Of a stretch of 64,000 nucleotides of DNA, positions 44,205 to 57,442 are shown one piece after another. Origin of the DNA: Rhizodiscina lignyota (lineage: Eukaryota; Ascomycota; Dothideomycetes; Aulographales; Rhizodiscinaceae). The position numbers were made by a program, and so were the translations under genes. The DNA is taken from assembly GCA_010015805.1 (NCBI GenBank), contig ML978122.1, forward strand, positions 840,453 through 904,452. Direction: 5' to 3'. The stretch's first letter is position 1. Each line of letters opens with the position of its first letter. Below the pieces are notes generated by a model. It did no database searches. It was not told where the DNA came from and saw only the letters and a list, made by a program, of their open reading frames with translations.

Positions 44205-46673
44205 CTTGATAGCAGTAGCGCACAGCGATGAAAGACCTAGCCAAGCGATGGGGACGAAAGCACAAGATTCTGACATATCTCCCATCGATCTTTATACTCT
44301 ACGAGATTTTGGAATAGTAGATACGGACTTTTGACCATGCGAAGTCTGGATCGTTCCCATGGTGCTGGTATTTCTATCAAACTCTGCACACCTGGCTTCT
44401 AGCCTCTTCGAACGAGGTGTGTTACAGCATTCATCGACTTCTCGCCTCTTACAGAGCTCTGCGATGCCGCCGCAGAGTCTCCAAGATGTCACTGTGTAGG
44501 CATGCTTGCTCCATACCCTTGCCCAATACCATTATTCTTGGCGACTGCCACTCCAAAACCGATGTACGAGGCTTGGATATCTGTCTCGTGCTTGGCTATA
44601 TGCCTTTTTCTATCAAGCGTAATGTGGATGAAGAGAAGAGTTGTGTTTCGTTCAATCAGACGACTGTGCTAGAAATTTGAAAGCTCATCAGAACTTCCTC
44701 AGGTCTACTTGCATCAGTTCTCGTAGCCAGGCTTGAGTTGAAATCTGTCGGAACATCCGAAGTAAATGAATAACGGAGAAAAGGCCCTCGAACAACCACT
44801 GCGCGCCGTTCCACGTGCTTGCGGAAGGATTCCATGTTCCTGCATTTGACGTGTGCCGCCATCCAAATGTCACTGCAAGGTCTGGACTCCGAACAACATG
44901 GGCATGGTGACGCAACCCTACTCCAAGGGGTCCTTGGAAGTTCTATTTCAAGCCACAATTAGCAAGTGTTCTCGACCGAAATCCCAATTAATTGTGCTGT
45001 ATTTGGGATGGTATAACTCTGCTATTGAAAGTTAATTGCCGGCCATTTTTCTCGAATTGTGCGACTCTCCGCTTTTGCCAAGGCCCCTGACTCGATCGAG
45101 CAGCTTCGCGTTAGCCACATAAAACCCAAGATCCAACCAACCTGTCTCCCGAAGTCACTTTCGCAGGAAAACTATCCCAGACGTTACGCGTCGATACTTT
45201 CTAGCCCGCGGGCCCCTTTATGTTCGGCTTCCGAATATGGGGCCCAGTTGCCGCTCCCATGATGGCTTGCCGAAGAGAGACACGCATCTCCGCGACCCCG
45301 AGCGACCTCTCGCCCCCTGTTCAATTTGTGAACAGCATCGCCTTCGTCTATGTCTATGTAGATCCGTCCGAGCCTAGAATTTGCTTCCTAAGTCATTCCT
45401 GTTCGACCTTCTCTGTTGCTCTTGAAGTAGTAGATATGATATCTCCATTTTATTACAGAGTATGGAGTGCAACCACAGAGACTTCGACTCTCGGAGCGTT
45501 GTAAAGACTATGATCTATTTAAAGAAAGAAACGCATCTTGGCCTTTTTACAATTGTTGTCGTCAGTGCAGATTTAGACGTTCCATGATGCAAAGAAGCGG
45601 AACGATATCAAATACTCACACCATGTCATTTGCAGTTCTTATTCATGTTACGTGGCCAATAGCAAGGCATAGAAGCGTCATTCACGATTCTAATTGGCTA
45701 ACTGATTAAATCCCATATCCCTGAAAATGCGTACAGAGTCCCAAACTTTAAGGGCTTACGAGTCAGACATTGCCCATGTCTCGAATTTTCGCTATTTGTC
45801 GAGCGCAAAGTGTGGAAACCGATGATTGCGATCGGGGCGCATATCCCGCAAGCAACCTCCCATAGAGCCCGCTCGTAGCTATCCGGATCTAGTCCTTGCG
45901 ATGTGCTATTTTCCGCGGATTGTATCTCGATTTATGTAGTCTCTCTATGCCCGTTGCGGCATCATATATATGCCTCCTTCATCACAGATGTTTCTCTTCA
46001 ATGCCCTAGTCGAGCTCTCGAACGACTTGTCTTCTTTGCTCGATCATAATATTCTCTCTTATTTCAGCCCTATTGATTGTGCTAGATTGCTAAATAGGTA
46101 GGTCTCTGTCCCCGGCGGCCTAGCCTACTCTTCGGAACGATCCAGACTTGGTATTCACTAAAGCCTAAGCTATCCTTAGACCCCATAAGACATATTCTAA
46201 AGACTGATCAACAAATTGGTCTGTGAGGCTGAACGAGCTGTGCTTTACCCTGAACGGCGCCTCCGGAGGCACATGCAATCGCAGAAATGCAGGCTAATCA
46301 CTCCTTTCCAGGATCAAGTGTCATTATGTTCGAAGTTTATACTTAGGGTATGTATTGTGACCTATGAAAGAGCAGAAGATGGTATTGGAAGGGTCGCGGA
46401 GTGGCAGACGCAACTGGAAATTAACCCAATCTAGAGGCCCGCTCACCACCTAGAAATTCGGTACTAGCACACCCAGATATTGCTGTCCCGGAACCCAGCG
46501 CCTTCATGTATGGGGTACTCGGGTTAGAGTAGGAGACTTTCTTGGGTAACGCATCATTCCAAGAATTCCAAAGACTCTCAAACAGTAATGATATTCAAGC
46601 ATCTTGAAATTTAAGCGGTGAGTTCAAGTGCGGATCAAGAGGCAGATCTATTTCACGGGAAATATTTTATTAT
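44205..46673. other. 2.5-kb gene-free region
   Basis: No convincing gene, known repeat or RNA. Frames are short and lack domains. Text around 45700-46300 is rich in ctag/cta/tag, as often seen in old mutated repeats, but I could not recover a coding remnant. Confidence 0.4.
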
Positions 46674-48063
46674 CTATTCGGTTTTGAACGTCTGATATAT
46701 CGCTCTCTCAAGTTTGTTGTAGAGGCTATTCAAGACTGGATCTCCAAACGGAAAAATCTGTGTGAAAATTACGGCGGCAATACCTGTCTCCGGATCGATC
46801 CACTGTAGATTATACAATTAGCGTAAAGATCGAGCAAGGGAATATCCCAACCCCTTATGTGCATACCCAATGTGGGTTCGTCGCTCCACTCCATGCCATG
46901 CTTCCTTTCCGTCGCTTTCCCGGTACGTCTTCCAGATTGACCTTTCCACCAAGCGCGTAGTTCAATTGCAACCCATGTGGAAATTCGGGGCAGATGGCAT
47001 CGTGCAATGGGCCGTCGCAAAAGGCCTGGAAATGCTTCGGATCGTCTAGCTGTGGCTTGAAAAGCTCCGCAATCGACTCTGGCTTCAATATTCTGCTGTC
47101 GCCACTGATCAAAGCACCTAAAAATTCTGCGTAGTCATTTGCGGTGGTAAACAGACCGCCACCACCCATTTCAATCTCAGGGTTCTTTGGAGCAGGATCA
47201 TTGCCATCTCCAAGGCCCAACGGAGCATCTGGAGAGGAACGCCAAGCGATAGTCGTTCGACGAGCTGCAAGTTCAGGGCGCTTATGGATTTGGAAAGTAG
47301 TCGACGACATGCTTAAGGGCTCGAAGATGTGGCGCTCCATATACTCTCCCAGGGTAGAGTTGCTTAGAGCCTCAACTACCCGCCCAGCCCAGTCAATTCC
47401 GACACTGTATGACCATCCTTCGCCAGGGTCGAAAATCAGTGGAAAAGTGATGCCCTCGAGAGTCCTTGATTGGGCATTGACTGTGCGGCCAATATAGGCG
47501 GACCATTTTATGAGGTCAGCATTGCTAGCGTCGTAAGTGAATCCGCTCGAGTGCGTAAGCAAGTACCTGGATCTAGTTCAGCAATGAACGAAACACAATG
47601 TGAGTCGTTTCATCATACCGTAACGTGAGGGCTTTATTAGGTTTCGTAAGAATTGGTGTGCCATCCTCTTCAAATCCCTTCAAGACTTCAATTTTCGAGA
47701 GGTGGGGAACCACTTCTCCAACTTCGTCGTCTAGACCAATATTCCCTTTCTCGACAAGTTGCATTGCACACACGGCTGTGATAAGCTTGGTCATAGACGC
47801 GATCCAACCTACCGAGTCCGCGGTGAATGGCGGTGAATTTGTTTCGAAATTATGCGTTCCTAATGCATTGGAATAGACCGTCTTTCCTGTACTCACGAGG
47901 GTTCGTTAGAAGTCCAAGCGTAAGTCCAGTAGCATTATGCATCCAACGTACCAGCTTTGTCCTTCACAATTAGTGCTGCCGTTCGTAACGTGTCTTTTGA
48001 ATCTGGGTCGGCACTGACGTATTTGTCGAGGATACCGTCAAGGCGAGACTTGTCTAAGGACAT
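46674..48063 (-). CDS. Beta-lactamase-related serine hydrolase (class C / LovD-like)
   Basis: Exons 48063-47952, 47886-47619, 47566-46867 and 46802-46674 give 402 residues. The nucleophile motif S-x-x-K is seen as IASMTKLITAVCA; the Tyr of the second motif is in GEGWSYSVGIDWAGRVVE; YLLTHSSGF and a late GGGGLFTTANDYAEF follow the penicillin-binding-protein fold. No signal peptide, so cytosolic. The family includes transesterases such as LovD and esterases; the substrate is unknown and no biosynthetic genes flank it. The first intron acceptor is ambiguous (GAGTACAG); GTACAG gives the right phase. Confidence 0.87.
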
Positions 48064-48871
48064 CTTGACACAAACTAGCGATATCTTTTAGCCCAAGAGA
48101 TGGAGCAGAGCAGCCAATTCTTTGCCGGCGTGGCCTTTTGAGTCCACCGTATCAGAATTACCGGGCAATTCAAAGGTGGATTGGATCTGAATGGGTGTAT
48201 GACGGATACTTTGCAAATTGCGTGGAAGACAGATGTTATCTCTAGTAGAAAGATTGACAGCAGTGAATATCTAAAGTCTCCGAGCGGCGAGAAATCCAGC
48301 TCGGAGAACTTAGAGCACGTACCGATGGACGATTAAGTTAGGAAGACTGAGCTGCTCTAGCTAGAATGATTGGAATCAAGTGGACAATTTAAACCGTACC
48401 GAGAGCGATAGAGTACAGAAGAAAAAGCGAGATACTCAGCTCTTGTCCGTGATAGGAAGGATAGACTACGTTACGAAGGTCGCGGGGTTTGTTGTTTGGA
48501 CTTTGGCCATGACCTTGGCATTGATCCTTGGGCTTGCTTCCATCGTATATGCGCCTCGTAGAGTTGAAATTTCGTTTCGAGGAGCATCTTGTCGTGGATA
48601 TTACATATCCAAATGTTACGTCTGCACCGCAGCTGACATTTACCCAGTCTCGAAAAAATCTGTTATTAGAAAGGTGAAATAACGGCAAGACTTCGGCAAG
48701 ACTTCGGCAGTCGTTTCTAGAGCTTCGTGGAAGCGGAACTTTCCAGCGCAGCCAAACGCGCAACACCAAAGCACTAATCAACACGCGACTTGCGCGCTTA
48801 TTTAAAAAATTGGAAGCTGCATAGTTCATGGACACTACCGCAGACCTGTTCACAGCGCCTTGACGCGCAAC
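48064..48871. promoter_or_regulatory. Divergent region, serine hydrolase / Nup188
   Basis: An 808-bp gap. A 100-codon plus-strand frame (48380-48682) with one hydrophobic helix is present, but I see no homology or splice support; left unannotated. A direct repeat 'caagacttcgg' occurs twice near 48684-48708. Confidence 0.35.
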
Positions 48872-51800
48872 ATGGCTCCCATGGGGGAGTCTTTCTACTT
48901 TCCTCCACTCGACCAGTGCTTGAGCGGAGAGAAGCCGATTCTGTAAGTTCTTAGACTTTGATAAGTGGCTTGAGATCTGATAGATTTTAGGTCTTGGAAG
49001 CATGCATATGAGCTTCTCTCGGAACCTCGAACTGCGATCGCCAGCTTCATTCTCCAGGAATTCCTCAAAGACGGCTATGCAATCAATGTGTTGCGGAGAT
49101 GGCTAGAACCACTTGATCAAGACGATGCCGCAAAGGCTCAAGCGAAGCGCGACTTTATAACCAAAACATCCTCTGCCTCCTTCAGCCACCCTTCTGCGAA
49201 TGAGATCAAGGAAGATGCGAGTTGGCTAGCTAAAGAGATCACTCTCGACGAGCTCAGCGCTCTGCGGATAGCTATCCTCGAGGTTCGCGAAAGGCCAATC
49301 GCACAACTGCAACGAGATTCTGCCGGAGCGGGTGTTCAAAATGTTGTTCAAGGCAGCACATTTGGCTCATCGACTACCGGCCCCACTACCAGCGATCTCG
49401 ACATCCCGCAAACATCCTTCGCTTCGAAGGAAGAACGACGGTCTCGACTGCTACAGACATACATGAGCGAGCGGGTCCATGTGGTGAAGATTGGAGATCT
49501 TCTGCAACGCTTGAAGAGCAAAAATGGATACCGCCTGGGAGATGAAATCGCCCCTGTTTGGCTGATTGATGTTCGTGCCTCGATCAGCGGCTCGACCAGG
49601 ACAGGCGGAGCCGAGTTGTGGTCTCAGACTACACGTATAATTCAGGCTGCGAAGAAGCGCTTCGATCATCTTTTTGACATACCTTGGCTCCGGGAATCCG
49701 TGGAATATCAAGTCAACCCTACGGTGGAAGAATGCTGGGTTTGGACTTGCCTCTCGGAAATGAATGCCATGCTTCAGTTCTTGTTTTTCTCGCTGCAACA
49801 GAGCGAAACAATACCGAACGCTCAGCCGATCCTGGAATGGTTTCAGTTCGTTGGTCAAAATCAATTCTTTCAGAATGTGGCGGCAGTAAGTCAGAAGTAA
49901 CCCAATCCGATTGCATTGCTAACATTTATTTGTAGACTTCACCAAGCCAGCAACCTGCAGTTGTACAGTTACAGGCTCTTGCTGCTGTAATATCAATCAG
50001 CATATTCCGTCTTCCAGCTCTAGCGAGACTCATGGTGGCATTCAGCGAGTCTGGTTCTACGAATGATACCCGCGAGTTCGAAACAAGTTTTATCTGCCAG
50101 ACTACATGTATCGCCGACCTACAGACTATCTTCCTGGATGCTATTGAACTTGGGCCTAGCCCTGCTGCTCCAGCCCTACTCCTATGGGCCCTTCTCGCTT
50201 TCATGTTAAATGACATCGCCAATTTATCGGCAGAAAAGAGACGCCAGTCAATCGCCTACGACACCGATTCCACGAGAAGCCGAAGAGAATCTATGACCGC
50301 CGACCCAATAACTGCAGTCGAACGTGGAGTCGAAGTAATTCGAATGACCATCAACGCGGAACAACCTTTCGCAGAATTAGGAGCGGCAGCTGCTGATCGT
50401 TGTCAAGCCTACGAGGTCATTAGCATGCTTGGTAGCGCTCTTCAAGAAACACTTGCTTTCGGTGTGGACGACATGATCCAGCGTTCTGCGAGAAGTGTAA
50501 TGCTTGAACTGCTGGATATGACCGAGCCAACAGCTGGGTACACACCAAATATCGTTGCTGCAGCTCTTGCCCTTATCGGCGGCTCCCAAAGATCTTGGGA
50601 CAGCCTGGTTAAAGAGCATCTCAACACAATCACGGATGGCTTCGCGAAAGAGGGCAGTCTTGCGCGTCGACTGGAGATGGAGGCACAGAAACGCTATCCC
50701 CTGGAGCCCGCTCCTTTCCTTCAATTCACCAAACTCTCCACTCAACTCTCTACAACCCCAGCCGGCAACAATATGTCAACGCTGGTCGAGCTCCAGCGAC
50801 TACCTACCTTCACCCAAGCTATGCCGCTCGAGTTCCAAAGCTACTCTCTTCCGCTATATGACACTGACGTCAACATCATCAAACTCGATGTAAATCTCCA
50901 GCTGTTCAGACCCAAGCGAGCTGCGATAGGTTGGTCTCAGATATCGTCCACGATGGTTCGTGGAAACGATCATGCCGAGATTTTCATTCCCAGTGAGACC
51001 CAAGGCATTGTCATTAGTCTGGTCCGGCCTCTTGTGGTCTTGTGGCACCACAAACATTCTGCTTTGCAATATCTCACCAATTGGCTTTCAACATTGGTTG
51101 CCGGAAGCGGATGGATTGAAACCGCTTCGGACTCTGCAATCAGCCTTCAAGCGGCAGGTGAAATTATTTCCCTGTTTGCTACTTTCGTGCAGGCCAGCAA
51201 AAGTGGAATCAGGGAGAGTGACGGGTCAGAATTGACTACGGCAAGCATGCTCGGATGTCTTGAGGGGCTCCATGATCCATTACACTCAGACCGAGACTTC
51301 ATGAACATCGTGTTCGACATCTTTGAGCAGCAGTTACGGAGTCATGCCCTCCACCCAGGAGTCGACGGATCCATTGACTTGCTTGTAAGCTGTGCGCTCT
51401 TCTTAGTTGGTGTCACCGATTTGTGCCCAGGCCGAGTCTGGTCCTTCATCTCCAGAAGCCAACTTTTGGAACTTGATGGTAGCGGTGGTAACTTGGTGAC
51501 GATTGTGGAGGCCACGGAAATGGTGAACGGCCAATACGACCTGGTTATTGCGACCATCCGGTTGTTCGAAGCGCTCGTTGAGGAAGCGATTCGCAGTGTT
51601 CTTGCCCGTAAAGCTACGAGGACTTCAACTCGCTTCGGACAAGACTTGTCATTTGACGTAACTCCGGATAGGAGTATCAGCGACATCTTGCTTGCCTTCA
51701 CCAAGACCTTAACTGGACTATTCGGCAGTTCGACAGAATGGCGATTTGCTTCTATTGAAGACAAGTTTGAGATGAACACGAGCATTCTTCGCGTCTTTGG

Positions 51801-54459
51801 GAAGGTCATATCCTATACGTATGGATTTGACGACATCAGCGAAAAGCCGAGCAAGCTAACAGCTGTACTCAACGATTCCGCCCAATACATCGTTGACGCC
51901 TTTCTCACGACCTCTACGAATGATTTAGTATCTCGACCACTTCTCCAAATCCTCGTTGACGCAGCTGGCGTCCCATATGAGCGTCTCCCTAAATCTCTCA
52001 ACTTGTCCTGGAGCACACAGTCCCAGTCTGCGCTGCGCTTCTTAGTTCTCCTTCTCCGTACGAACAGCTTCCTCGGCCTACTGAAGCCCGCGATTGAGTC
52101 GAAGCTTATCCAAATGACATCAACCAATGTTCGCCTGTTTGCAGCGTGCCCTGCCTGTCGAGCACAGATGTTGATGCTCTTCACCGAACTCGTCAAAAGT
52201 GCCGGTCGGTCAGAGAAGGAACCGCCGTCTCTCTTTGGGAACATTCGTGCTGATGCCGCCAAGTCCTTCCTAGCTCTACTGACAGACCTTGCACAGTCAA
52301 ATGAGTCAATTCAGACCCAAATTGCTGTGTGGGACTTCCTGTCTGCGATCATCAGCAGCAAGCAGCAGTGGTTTTCGATCTTTGTTCTGACAGGAACAAG
52401 CCCCCGGGATAACTTGAAAGCTCGAAGTAGCGGAGCACCAACCACGAAGACGTTGTTCCAAGTTGCTCTAGAACACGCATCTGACCTCATAACGCTGAAC
52501 CCCGAGCTTGCTGTTTCCATCTTGACATTCGTCAACATTTCACAGAACTATTGGCCAAGAGTCATTCGAGAAATACGCAAACATCCCAGCTTCGAAGATG
52601 GCGTGTTGGCATACGTCGGGATCTTGCAACGAAACGAAAGAGAACGAGATCCGGAACGATTGACTCAATCATGCCACGAGACAAGAATCGCGTCCATCAT
52701 TGCTGAGATTTTGGCAATGTGCCTTCATTTTGCAAGGCAGTTAGGCGATATCTCCGTTGCAGAGAAAATGGCTCCAAAGCTATCGTACTATAAGGAGTTT
52801 GGTGTTGCTACACCAAGATACAACAACAGTTTACATACCAATCTGAAGAAGAACTTGGAAGCCAAGTACCCTGGGTGCAAAATCCACAACTTGAAGAGGA
52901 CTGATTTGAATCCGGCTGAGTTTGGAGAGTCATTCTACTATGACCTGGACTTTGCTGCCAAGGTTCTCGATTTCGATGCCCATTGGGCGAAGGAGCAGAG
53001 CATCAGGCGAGAATTTCCTATCGCAAATGTCGACTTGTCACTTGTGGAAGCGCAGATGGAACTCCTGAACAGTTGGAAGCTGCTTGCTTCGGAACTGAGC
53101 ATTCTTTCTGGCCAAATCAAATTACCGGAGGGGCTCTTGACCGGAGTGATCCAGAGATGCTTGGAAGCAAATTCCAGCACCGACAATCCTCCAGACATAT
53201 TCGACCGTCTGATACAAGTTCGAGCAGACTTTGCATTCGTCCTTCTGCAAAAATTGCTTCGCACATCAGCACCTTTAGCAGAAATGAAGCCGTTGTTCGA
53301 ATGTGCGTGGACAGCCACCCTCTCCGCTGGCGTTGATTTCGAATTTGCCTTTTCAGGTTCAAATACTGGTTACTACCGCACACTCCTCAAAATCCTATTC
53401 CTCACACTCAAACCGCACTTGGGACTCTCAAAGGTACCACGGTCCTCGGATCCTTCTTCTGCCCTCATTCAGCAGCCACAGATGGGCCCCACTCTTCTCG
53501 GAGTTCTAGACCGCGTTGTAGCTCAAGGCTTTCGGTCTCTTGCAACACAGCTCCACGAGGATCCGAATTCCGTCAATCCCGGAGACTTCATTCTCATCAC
53601 CGCTCTGCTTCAGTCCATTCTCCGCGTCAAGGACGTGACGATGTTATACACTGAAATCGTCATCATTCTCACAAACCACAACGTAACGCGATATGCAACC
53701 AACCTCTTCTCGTGGGCTGACCAGCTCGCATTAGACTCTAGCAGCAACGGCCCCGGCGACCCAGTCTACGGGGAGCTCAGCGTTTTGTTCCTCTTGGAAC
53801 TATCAACCGTTCAACCCATGGCAGAAACAATGGCCATTGAAGCAGTCCTTGCACAGCTTAGCGCTGCTAAACTCTGTCAGTACTTCCAGCGGGGCCAAGG
53901 CATGGGACCGTTCGACGAGCCAGTGCGACTCTTCACTATCTGGTCGAAGGGTATCCTCCCGCTAGCGCTGAACCTCCTTGGTGCTATTGGTGCACCTGTT
54001 GCTGCGGAGATCGCAACATTCTTGAATCAGTTCGCGCCGCAGATGGCGCGGAATGCGCGGAGTCTAGAAACTCGCGCGGTGACGGTGTCAAGACGTGGTG
54101 CAGGTCCCATACCGGGAGCGATCACGTTGGGTCTGGCGAACGAGACACATACGCTCGCCCTGATTTCGTATGGCTTGGACCGCGCTAGAGAGGCTGGTGC
54201 TGCCGTTGGAGTGGTCAGTAGTGATATCCCATCGCTCGAGTGGGACGCCGCTGGTGTTAGGGACGATCTGCAGACTTTGATGAATGGTCGGAAGGGACTT
54301 GCTGATCGGATTGTAGCGGTGACAGAAGGAGAGGAGGCGATTATGAGAGTGGATCCGGTTGCGGATAAGCATGCGGACAATCAGTTGGAGGAGAAGATCG
54401 TTGTGGAGTTCCAGGGAGCACTGAGGTGTCTGGGTGTCGAGAATGGCGACGGAAAGTAG
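48872..54459 (+). CDS. nup188: Nucleoporin Nup188
   Basis: Exons 48872-48942, 48991-49885 and 49936-54459 give 1829 residues, matching the size of fungal Nup188, an alpha-solenoid scaffold of the inner ring of the nuclear pore. The N-terminus FYFPPLDQCLSGEKPILSWKHAYELL is the family start, followed by IKEDASWLAKEITLDELSALRIAILE, then a long run of helical repeats without low complexity. The third exon is an uninterrupted 4.5 kb frame. The start ATG at 48872 is followed by a second in-frame ATG at codon 4. No damage seen. Confidence 0.88.
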
Positions 54460-55430
54460 TTTGGTGCTTGACTTTGAAGTCGGCAAAAGTTAGAGCTCGG
54501 AACAAAAATGCTCTGTATAATAGGAAGTCATGGCAAACGAATGCCGCAACTGGGGTGGCTTTCTTCAAGGCTCTGCTCCTTTTTGATCTCAGTGACTGAC
54601 AACTTCATGGAGTGCAATTATAACATAATGATATGCTTGTTCAGCTTCGTCGACTTAACCCTAACGAGCCTTCTCGCTTGGCTTTTGTGCATATGGAGGA
54701 GATACGTAGGTCGATCTTTGGGAGTAGCCAGGGCCAGGTCAAGTGAATTATGCTCATTTTGGTTTAGGCTGCAATCGGGTGACCTTCACGGCTTTGCTAC
54801 CTGATGATCTTGGTGGCTAAAAGCTTGATGAAGCTTTGTCTAGCCCATGGTCGAAATTGCAAAGGTACTTTATTCTTGGCTGAATTTAAATATACACCCT
54901 CTCGGGATCTTCTAAAAATTTAGGGTGCGGTAGGGTTCGTAACCCTGAAAACCCTAGGTCCCGTTAATCAACAGGAAATCCCGACAGGATAGGGTTACAA
55001 ACCCCTAAAATTCAGAACCATAAAGCCCGCTTTGGCGTCTAACTCTCAGTCCTTACCCGCACTCTCACTCCGTTTTCTGCAATGCTTCAAATCACCATGC
55101 CTAGCCGACTCAACTATTATTACCCCCGCAGAACTTCTCCTAGAAGGGGTTTAGACTATGTTGAACACGAGCACCGCTTAACTTTGCACTTGCGACTAGG
55201 GCTTTAAGCGCTTGCGTTGCTCTCAGCTCATCGATGCTTGTGTCTAGAATGCTGACAGCTGGCAGGAGAGCTGGCCATTTGACAGCCTCGTGATTGTCGA
55301 GGGCCTGAGATCTAGCGACCTCTGCCGCATTTCAAGGAACGCTACGTTTCTGCACAGTTTTCTGTTGCAGCGACATGAAATTTTTCATTTCAGCCTCGTA
55401 TAAGCCGATCATGGACATTGCCAATCATGA
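54460..55430. other. Convergent spacer with telomere-like inverted repeat
   Basis: About 970 bp between Nup188 and the DUF2235 gene. It includes the inverted repeat at 54917-55012 and, further right, text (55020-55430) whose minus strand gives short protein-like pieces broken by stops (LEMRQRSLDLRPSTITRLSNGQ). This may be transposon debris, but I cannot name it. Confidence 0.4.
54917..55012. repeat. Imperfect inverted repeat containing TTAGGG-like units
   Basis: Left arm 54917-54946 (aatttagggtgcggtagggttcgtaaccct) and right arm 54991-55012, whose complement reads aattttaggggtttgtaaccct, can pair over about 20 bp. The left arm is itself nearly palindromic (agggttcgtaaccct). The arms carry one TTAGGG and one CCCTAA, so telomeric origin is possible, but a MITE or hairpin terminator fits as well. 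Confidence 0.45.
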
Positions 55431-57442
55431 TTAGCAAATATACGTGTCCTCTTCTAACAGTAGCGACTGTGACTGCCCTGCATTCCTCGTAGTTGTCCCT
55501 ACCACGTCCCGCCAAAAAGTGAACTTGAAGAGCCTAACGAGCCAGTTTCCTGTCATCTTGCGCTTGCTGTCGGGTACAACGATGAACCTGTTGTCTCGGA
55601 GCGTTTCGACGGAGCTGTGGAAAATAGCGTTCTCGGGAATGGCTCGATACGCGCCGTAATTCGGCGGAAGCCATTTACTGTTTTTGATGTCAACATGTCT
55701 GACATGTGAATGCTGAATAAGAGGGACTTACGATACCCATGGATCAGGAGTCTTTCCTTCGACGTATTCCCAGCGACTGAAGGGGAGAAATTCTAAGAGA
55801 CTGGTCAGACTGCGCAAGCGTAAGAAGTCAACAATAACCATGATGGAAACTCACCCATTAACCTCCAACGCAAGACCTGAAAGAATCCAAGGCCTTCTTT
55901 GAGCTTAAGAGGGTCGTGCAACGTGGCTTTTACCAATGCAGTCTTGCGTAATCCCTCTTCTTCCCTGCACCCGTTTAACTCCCAAGACTGTTGCTGAACG
56001 TAGACGTGTCTCGTCAGCCATTTCACCTTGTCATCCTGCCAATCAAGCTTGCTCTAAACGATGCAATCAGTTTCGAAGTCGCTGCACAGCATCCAGACAC
56101 TCACAGCTTTTGTTTCCTCGATGATCCTCACTTCGGCAACCATCCACTTTAAAGCAACGTCTGACAGCAAGTACTTGGTTTCTCCCACGTTCTTGACCTT
56201 GGCCAACGGCCACCCGCCCCCCACATCCCCATGATTGCCCGCAAACCAAACTTCCTTAAGCGTGTTCACGGGACGGTCGGGGCCCCCTCTTTCCGCGTTG
56301 TTGAGTAGGAATAGAGAAGGCCTGAACATGGCTCGTCGCTCATGGATAGACACTGCATGTCGAATATGCCTTGCCGGCGCATGCAGGATGTAAGGCGTCA
56401 TGTCTCTGGTGCTGCTGAATGTGGCGACACTGTTTACGCAATCGAACAATCCCAAGAAGTACACCCGGACCCCTGGGCGACAAAACGTCGACTTGAAGAT
56501 TTGCATGTATTCATAGGCTTCCTGCTTGGTCTTGACCCTGCCATTACCCATTGCCCGGCTGGCCCCGTGGCTGTACAGGATTGCAGATCCTTCCAGTCCG
56601 TATCTTGCTTCAAAATTTGGGATTGGGTTGGGACTGAAACCGTCTGGCAGGTTTGGGTCTGCTTTGGGTTTTACTTTTTGATCGGCCTTTGGTTCAGCCT
56701 CTGGATCAGGCTTTGTGAAGCGGTCTCCCGGACCAAGGTCGTTCTCTTCTATGACATTTCTCGCGAGACTTCGACGCTCAGCAGTGGGACGCTGATGCTC
56801 TGGTGATTCCGAGTCTCTCTGCGGGTTGTGAACAGCATTTGTGCTCTCTTCGTCCCACGTTCCATCCGTCGTCTCGGTAACCTTCTCACGATCGACGGTC
56901 CCACCAAGCCGCTGAAAATCGCTAAATGTCTCCCATGCGAACTGAATCAACTCCTCGTTGCCCATCGAGAGCAGTCCAATATTGTCAATCATCTCACTCA
57001 AGAAGCGAGCCGTGTATGCCCCGCGACTAAATCCGAAGATGTAGATCTTATCACCAGGCATGTAGTATTTGAGAATGAACTGATATCCTCCAATGACGTG
57101 ATGTACGAAGGACGTGCCGAACATTTCGTCGAGCGTCGAATGGATCTTGTCTCTTGTCTCGGCGAAGATACCCTTGGCTTCTGTATTGTCCAGCTGCCCA
57201 GGTCGATATGTCCCGATCCCAGCTTGAGAACTGTTAGCACAGACCTAGAAATACCATGATCACCACTTGCGTTGGTAGTAATGAAATTGGTCGCTTGTAG
57301 TCCTGTTGAGCATTTCATACAGCTTGACAATGTTGGAGTCTTGCTCAGTCGCTTCAAATTTATTGTCAGTCCCATCAAAGCACAAAACAAGGCGCCTCCT
57401 AGGGGCCGTTGTCTCATTAGGATATTCGGCTGTTCCTGCCAT
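55431..57442 (-). CDS. DUF2235 alpha/beta-hydrolase (Tle1-like)
   Basis: Exons 57442-57271, 57222-56105, 56053-55855, 55792-55732 and 55677-55431 give 598 residues. Start RRRLVLCFDGTDNKFE, then YYQPGIGTYRPG, the nucleophile elbow IYIFGFSRGAYTARFL (Ser in GFSRG), LGLFDCVNSVATF (catalytic-Asp region) and EVWFAGNHGDVGGGWP (His region) define DUF2235. Bacterial relatives include Tle1 phospholipases; fungal functions are unknown. Intron 1 (57270-57223, 48 nt) starts GCAAGT: a GC-AG intron needed to make Q-P-G-I-G-T-Y. A charged, repeat-like insert (PDPEAEPKADQKVKPKADPN) lies between the Ser and Asp blocks. The C-terminus after the His block is spread over three short exons. Confidence 0.85.

Noticed and set aside
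42072-48063. Secondary-metabolite or sugar-utilisation cluster (carrier, GT8, secreted protein, LovD-like)
   Set aside because: No core synthase or regulator is present, and the genes are of unrelated families separated by long spacers.
48380-48682. 100-codon plus-strand frame with one hydrophobic helix between the serine hydrolase and Nup188
   Set aside because: No homology recognised, lies in a divergent promoter region, and the hydrophobic run alone is weak evidence.
52983-53336. Long antisense and alternate-frame ORFs inside Nup188
   Set aside because: Shadows of a strongly supported 4.5-kb exon.
54901-55020. True telomere or subtelomere
   Set aside because: Only isolated TTAGGG/CCCTAA units, flanked on both sides by ordinary single-copy genes.
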